From NCBI GenBank assembly GCA_007125475.1, contig SLDB01000046.1:1-9115 (forward strand): a stretch of 9,115 nt of DNA, written 5' to 3'. How positions within the stretch are numbered: position 1 is the stretch's first letter; the number at the start of each line of letters is the position of its first letter. The translations under genes were made by a program, and so were the position numbers. Origin of the DNA: Nitriliruptoraceae bacterium. GTDB taxonomy: Bacteria; Actinomycetota; Nitriliruptoria; Nitriliruptorales; Nitriliruptoraceae. Positions 6,028 through 9,115 of the stretch are shown here, piece after piece. The notes under the pieces were generated by a model, which did no database searches, had not been told where the DNA came from, and worked only from the letters and a program-made list of their open reading frames with translations.

Positions 6028-6165
6028 TCAGCATCCCCGGACGGGCGCACGGCCGTTCCTGCCATCGCCGGTGGCGGGTCGGATCGCCCACAGGACCAGC
6101 CCGGCGAACGCCCGCCCGAGGCCGTCCGCCCGGCCCTGCCGACGGACGCCGGCACGTGCGAGCAA
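6028..6165 (-). CDS. Doubtful 45-codon frame in the gap after the ArsR-rhodanese gene
   Basis: The gap 5932-6186 between two convergent genes has no clear gene. On the minus strand a TTG at 6165, preceded by GAGGAG five bases upstream, opens 45 codons containing a hydrophobic GLGRAFAGLVLWAI stretch and ending at TGA 6030-6028. It is in the same frame as the preceding ArsR-rhodanese gene, directly after its stop. This could be a tiny membrane peptide, an eroded former C-terminus or chance. The gap also holds CTGGTC-G-GACCAG (5969-5981) and the palindrome CCCACGTGGG (6014-6023), with no T-run. Confidence 0.18.
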   Translation of the reverse strand: MLARAGVRRQGRADGLGRAFAGLVLWAIRPATGDGRNGRAPVRGC

Positions 6166-6186
6166 CGAGCTCCTCGCGACGGGCGA

Positions 6187-6867
6187 TCAGCGGTCGTGAT
6201 CCGGGGTCACCACGGGCCCACCGTCGCGCCCCCACTCGGGGACGCCTTGGCGGAGCCTGCGGGCCCGCCGGCCGTGCGCGGCGAGCTTGCGGATGGCGTC
6301 GTCGGCGTACGCGCAGTAGGGGCCGCGGCAGTAGGCGACGATCTCCCGGTCGTCGGGGAGTTCGTCGATCACCGAGTCGATGTCCTCGGGGGGTACGGAG
6401 ATCGCGCCGGGGAGGTGACCAGCGGCGTACTCGCCGGGGGGCCGGACATCGATGAGGGTGAGGTCGCCGGTCTGCAGGCGCGCGAGGAGCTCGTCGCGGT
6501 CGATCTCCTCGATCCCGGTGCGGTCGCCGAGGTAGGCGCGGGCGAGCGCCTCGAGGTCGTCGAGCTGCTCGGCGGCGAGGTCGCGGATGGCCAGCCACGC
6601 CTCGAGGACCTTGGCGGAGGCCAGCCGGTAGTGCACCCGGGTCCCCTCCCGGCGGGAGGCCAGCAGCCCCGCACGGGCCAGGGTGCGCAGGTGGTGGGAG
6701 GTGTTGGCCACCGACTGGTCGATCTCGTCGGCGATCTGCTCCACGCCGCGTTCGCCCTGGGAGAGGATCTCGACGATCTCCGCCCGCCGTCCCGAGCCCA
6801 GGGCGGCGGCGATACGACCGAAACCGTCGAACAGGGCGTCCTTGGCTTCGCGGCGGGTGGTCGGCAT
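6187..6867 (-). CDS. ArsR-family regulator fused to a rhodanese domain
   Basis: This encodes 226 residues. ATG at 6867 follows AGGAG with five bases between; an in-frame ATG at 6885 would suit a leaderless transcript (see the -10 candidate at 6892-6897). Residues about 12-95 form the ArsR/SmtB winged helix-turn-helix (QSVANTSHHLRTLARAGLLASRREG, split here as recognition helix and wing). Residues about 118-222 form a rhodanese domain with LIDVRPPGEYAAGHLPGA and the active-site loop AYCRGPYCAYA (Cys180, Cys185), ending in GVPEW. The DNA-binding half has no cysteine, so metal or persulfide sensing by the ArsR half alone is unlikely, and signal input through the rhodanese thiols is inferred. It is divergent from the MBL-rhodanese gene, and the TCAA-N8-TTGA sites between them are the likely operators. 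A role as a reactive-sulfur-responsive repressor is probable, not proven. Confidence 0.9.
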   Translation of the reverse strand: MPTTRREAKDALFDGFGRIAAALGSGRRAEIVEILSQGERGVEQIADEIDQSVANTSHHLRTLARAGLLASRREGTRVHYRLASAKVLEAWLAIRDLAAEQLDDLEALARAYLGDRTGIEEIDRDELLARLQTGDLTLIDVRPPGEYAAGHLPGAISVPPEDIDSVIDELPDDREIVAYCRGPYCAYADDAIRKLAAHGRRARRLRQGVPEWGRDGGPVVTPDHDR

Positions 6868-6874
6868 GGCTGCT

Positions 6875-6894
6875 CCTGCGATCATCGTCGCAGG
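6875..6894 (-). promoter_or_regulatory. Inverted repeat overlapping the ArsR-rhodanese ribosome site
   Basis: On the minus strand CCTGCGA (6894-6888) and TCGCAGG (6881-6875) form a perfect 7-bp stem with the six-base loop CGATGA. The 3' arm includes the first three bases of the AGGAG ribosome-binding site (6877-6873). If the transcript starts upstream of 6894, the stem would mask that site. If it starts near 6885, only the DNA dyad remains and may be an operator. Confidence 0.45.
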
Positions 6895-6897
6895 ATA
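6892..6897 (-). promoter_or_regulatory. Possible -10 box of the ArsR-rhodanese gene
   Basis: TATCCT on the minus strand lies six bases before the in-frame ATG at 6885-6883, a spacing at which transcription could begin on that ATG and give a leaderless mRNA. No good -35 match at 17 bases was found; the region where it would lie is inside the 6905-6920 palindrome, so binding there would block it. Confidence 0.35.
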
Positions 6898-6904
6898 CCG
6901 ATGC

Positions 6905-6920
6905 TCAAACAGCTGTTTGA
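6905..6920. promoter_or_regulatory. Operator candidate 1: 16-bp perfect palindrome
   Basis: TCAAACAGCTGTTTGA reads the same on both strands. It lies between the divergent ArsR-rhodanese and MBL-rhodanese genes and covers the first bases of the TTGACA box at 6917-6922. The TCAA-N8-TTGA form is repeated in site 2, and AT-rich dyads of this size are typical ArsR-family operators. Confidence 0.75.
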
Positions 6921-6945
6921 CAAGCCCGTCCCCGGTGGGCATCCT
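6917..6945 (+). promoter_or_regulatory. Promoter of the MBL-rhodanese operon
   Basis: A consensus -35 TTGACA (6917-6922) is followed after 17 bases by CATCCT (6940-6945), a partial -10. The start point would fall near 6952, inside operator candidate 2 and about 25 bases before the ATG at 6977. The overlap of both sites with promoter elements predicts repression. Confidence 0.55.
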
Positions 6946-6947
6946 TT

Positions 6948-6967
6948 ATTCAAGCGATTATTTGAAT
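6948..6967. promoter_or_regulatory. Operator candidate 2: imperfect dyad
   Basis: ATTCAA (6948-6953) and TTGAAT (6962-6967) flank eight bases. Its core 6950-6965 has the same 16-bp TCAA-N8-TTGA layout as site 1, with centres 45 bp apart. It is immediately upstream of the MBL-rhodanese gene's ribosome site (GGAG at 6968-6971). Confidence 0.7.
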
Positions 6968-6976
6968 GGAGCGGTG

Positions 6977-8335
6977 ATGAGTGTCGTACCTGTGGTCGAC
7001 GAAGGGTTGGGCAACAGCGCCTACGTGGTCGACCTGGGTGACGGCGGGGCGCTGGTCGTCGACCCCGAGCGCGACCCGCGTCCCTACGTGGGCGAGCTCG
7101 AGCGGCGCGGTCTCACGCCCCGGTGGGTGATCGAGACCCATCTGCACGCCGACTTCGTCTCGGGAGGGCGTGAGCTGGCCGGCCTGGGGGCGCGGTTGGC
7201 GGCGCCATCGGGCAGCGGGCTCGCCTTCGCTCACCAGGCGCTGGACGACGGTGACGAGCTCGACCTGGGTGGGCTGACGTTGGAGGTGATCGCCACACCC
7301 GGGCACACCCCGGAGCACGTGGCCTACCTGTTGCGTGACGGGCGGCACCCGGTGGCGCTGTTCTCCGGTGGGACGCTGATGGCCGGCGGGGCGGCCCGCA
7401 CCGACCTGCTCTCGCCGGAGATGACCGAACCACTGGCCCGGCAGGCGTACCGCTCGATCCACGACCGGCTGTTCGCCCTCCCCGACGAGTTGCCGGTGTA
7501 CCCGACCCACGGGGCCGGCTCGTTCTGCTCGGCCGCGCCGGGTGGACGTCGCACGACCACGATCGGCTCGGAGAAGGCCGCCAACCCGCTGCTGACCGAC
7601 GGCCCGGACGAGGACACCTTCGTCGCGCGGCTGCTGAGCGGCTACGGCAGCTTCCCTCCCTACTTCCTCGAGCTCCGTGACGTCAACCGCGCCGGCGTCA
7701 CCGTCCACCGCCGCCAGCCACCCGCGCTGCCCCGACGCTCCCCGGACGAGGTCGGGCACGCCATGGACGACGGGGCACAGCTCGTCGATGTGCGGCCCAT
7801 CGCCGCGTTCGCGGCCGGCCACGTGCCGGGGGCGATCGCCAACCCGTGGCGGGCGCAGTTCGCGACCTGGCTGGGATGGCTGGTCCCCCGCCAGGCCCCG
7901 GTGATCTTCGTCACCGACGACGACACCTCCGAGGACGACCTGGTGTGGGCGGCGCTGACGATTGGTTTCGAACGCCTGCACGGGGTGCTCGACGGCGGGA
8001 TCGAGGCCTGGAAGGCCACGGGTCGACCGGTGACCACCACCCCGCTGGTCCACGCCGACGAAGCCGGTGCCCGTCGCATCCTCGATATCCGTCAGCACCC
8101 CGAGTACGCCGCGGGCCACGTCGCCGGTGCGGCGCACGTCGAACTCGGCGCGCTCACCGAGGGTCCCCCGCACCTCGATCCCGGGCCGGTGCTGATCCAC
8201 TGCGGACACGGCGAACGGGCGATGTCGGCCGCCAGCCTCCTCGAGCGCGCCGGTCACGACGATGTGGCCGTGCTCGCCGGCGGGCCCGACGAGCTGGCCG
8301 CCGCCGGCCACCGCCTCGAGGTGGACGGAGGATGA
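6977..8335 (+). CDS. Metallo-beta-lactamase-fold/rhodanese/rhodanese fusion (persulfide dioxygenase-like)
   Basis: This encodes 452 residues. ATG at 6977 follows GGAG with five bases between. Residues about 5-240 form an MBL-fold hydrolase domain related to ETHE1-type persulfide dioxygenases and BlhA-like proteins: ETHLHADFVSG (His55, His57, Asp59), TPGHTPEH (His110) and YPTHGAGSFCS (His179). The usual aspartate in the TGD motif is replaced (FSGGTL, Gly132) and the usual HxHxDH ends in Phe60, so metal binding is altered or reduced. Residues about 255-355 form a rhodanese domain without a catalytic Cys (VIFVTDDDTSEDD). Residues about 362-448 form a second one with LIHCGHGERAMSA, Cys409 being the active thiol. 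The likely role is handling glutathione-type or protein persulfides and sulfane sulfur in the cytoplasm. The end overlaps the transporter start by ATGA. Confidence 0.88.
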   Translation: MSVVPVVDEGLGNSAYVVDLGDGGALVVDPERDPRPYVGELERRGLTPRWVIETHLHADFVSGGRELAGLGARLAAPSGSGLAFAHQALDDGDELDLGGLTLEVIATPGHTPEHVAYLLRDGRHPVALFSGGTLMAGGAARTDLLSPEMTEPLARQAYRSIHDRLFALPDELPVYPTHGAGSFCSAAPGGRRTTTIGSEKAANPLLTDGPDEDTFVARLLSGYGSFPPYFLELRDVNRAGVTVHRRQPPALPRRSPDEVGHAMDDGAQLVDVRPIAAFAAGHVPGAIANPWRAQFATWLGWLVPRQAPVIFVTDDDTSEDDLVWAALTIGFERLHGVLDGGIEAWKATGRPVTTTPLVHADEAGARRILDIRQHPEYAAGHVAGAAHVELGALTEGPPHLDPGPVLIHCGHGERAMSAASLLERAGHDDVAVLAGGPDELAAAGHRLEVDGG

Positions 8336-9115
8336 GCCGGTCCGACTCCCCGGTCCGCCTGGGTCTGCGCGAGAACCTGCCGCAGTTCGCGTTGCTGGTC
8401 GGCGTCAACGCCCTGGTCGGCGGCATGATCGGCCAGGAGCGCACCGTGCTCCCGCTGCTGGCCGAGCAGGAGTTCGGCCTCACCGCCTACACCGCGATGC
8501 TGACGTTCATCTTCGCGTTCGGGCTCACCAAGGCGATCGTGAACTTCTTCGCCGGCACGCTGGCCGACCGCTTCGGCCGCAAGCCCGTGCTGCTGGTCGG
8601 GTGGCTGTTCGCCATCCCCGTCCCGCTGATGCTGATCTGGGCCCCGTCCTGGTCGTGGGTGATCGTCGCGAACGTGCTGCTGGGCATCAACCAGGGACTC
8701 GCCTGGTCGGTGACCGTGCTGATGAAAATCGACCTCGTCGGCCCGAAGCGTCGCGGCACGGCGATGGGGTTCAACGAGGCCGCCGGCTACGGCGCGGTGG
8801 CGGCGGCCGCCTGGGCCACCGGCTACATCGCCGAGATCGCCGGGCTGCGACCCGCCCCGTTCTTCCTCGGCCTGGCGTTCGCCGGTCTGGGCCTGGGGCT
8901 GTCCGCGCTGTTCGTCCGCGAGACGACCGGGCACGTCACCGAGGAGCGCAAGGACCACGACGGCGGCGCCAACGGTCACGGGGCAGCGTTCACCCCGCGG
9001 CAGGTGTTCGCCCTGTCGACCTGGCGCGACCGGTCGCTGTCGGCCACCAGCCAGGCCGGTCTGGTCAACAACCTCAACGAAGGCATGGCCTGGGGGCTGT
9101 TCCCCATCTTCTTCA
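8332..9115 (+). CDS. MFS transporter, N-terminal part cut by the right edge
   Basis: ATG at 8332 overlaps the preceding TGA (8333-8335) as ATGA, with GGACGGAGG directly upstream. The frame is open to the end of the window, giving 261 codons. It shows the first half of a major facilitator: six predicted helices, with motif A GTLADRFGRKPVLL in the loop after helix 2 (about residues 75-88) and a glycine/alanine-rich GYGAVAAAAW in helix 5 as in motif C-type transporters. A hydrophilic, His/Gly-rich loop (residues about 205-225) separates the halves, and the seventh helix region begins before the edge. Coupling to the MBL-rhodanese gene suggests it moves a sulfur compound or another substrate of the same pathway, but the substrate is not readable from sequence. 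Confidence 0.88.
   Translation, partial: MSRSDSPVRLGLRENLPQFALLVGVNALVGGMIGQERTVLPLLAEQEFGLTAYTAMLTFIFAFGLTKAIVNFFAGTLADRFGRKPVLLVGWLFAIPVPLMLIWAPSWSWVIVANVLLGINQGLAWSVTVLMKIDLVGPKRRGTAMGFNEAAGYGAVAAAAWATGYIAEIAGLRPAPFFLGLAFAGLGLGLSALFVRETTGHVTEERKDHDGGANGHGAAFTPRQVFALSTWRDRSLSATSQAGLVNNLNEGMAWGLFPIFF

Noticed and set aside
6019..7041. A 340-codon plus-strand frame antisense to the ArsR-rhodanese gene
   Set aside because: No domain match; it crosses the operator region, and the minus-strand gene has a ribosome site plus helix-turn-helix and rhodanese motifs.
6950..8311. A 453-codon open frame antisense to the MBL-rhodanese gene
   Set aside because: It mirrors the codon structure of the plus-strand gene, has no recognisable domain, and the plus frame carries clear MBL and rhodanese motifs. 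Long antisense frames are expected at this GC content.

Overview
The window is GC-rich DNA of about 70% or more. Genes are tightly packed, GTG and TTG starts occur, and several junctions are 4-base stop/start overlaps. This style and the gene types fit a deep-branching or environmental actinobacterium; that is inferred from composition and gene style, not from a marker gene. I see no rRNA, tRNA, CRISPR array, integrase or insertion sequence.

Left part (1-3918) is a heme, copper and diatomic-gas region. Going leftward are a copper-site cupredoxin lipoprotein, a broken protoporphyrinogen/coproporphyrinogen oxidase gene (hemY type) and the first codons of another gene, each joined by a 4-base overlap. 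Divergent from them is a heme A synthase (CtaA/COX15). It is followed by a hemerythrin-DUF2249 protein and a histidine-rich multi-pass membrane protein with NnrS-like character. The theme is respiration, heme supply and O2 or NO handling.

Middle part (3919-6186) holds a NYN/YacP-like predicted RNase and, on the minus strand, an OsmC-family protein and a small single-Cys thioredoxin-fold protein. A divergent MerR-family metal regulator follows. A textbook MerR-type promoter (overlong 20-bp spacer filled by a dyad) points at the thioredoxin-like gene, so a metal-responsive thiol module is likely. The 255-base gap 5932-6186 has only a doubtful 45-codon frame and short palindromes.

Right part (6187-9115) is a sulfur/persulfide module. 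An ArsR-rhodanese fusion regulator is divergent from a metallo-beta-lactamase-rhodanese-rhodanese fusion, which overlaps by ATGA with an MFS transporter running off the right edge. Two 16-bp sites of the form TCAA-N8-TTGA lie between the divergent genes; one overlaps a consensus -35 box and the other the expected transcription start. This predicts repression by the fusion regulator.

Most notable are the hemY relic with intact flanking overlaps, the ArsR-rhodanese regulator whose only cysteines lie in its rhodanese loop, the MBL-rhodanese protein that lacks the ETHE1-type iron-ligand aspartate, and the poorly characterised histidine-rich membrane protein paired with the hemerythrin.
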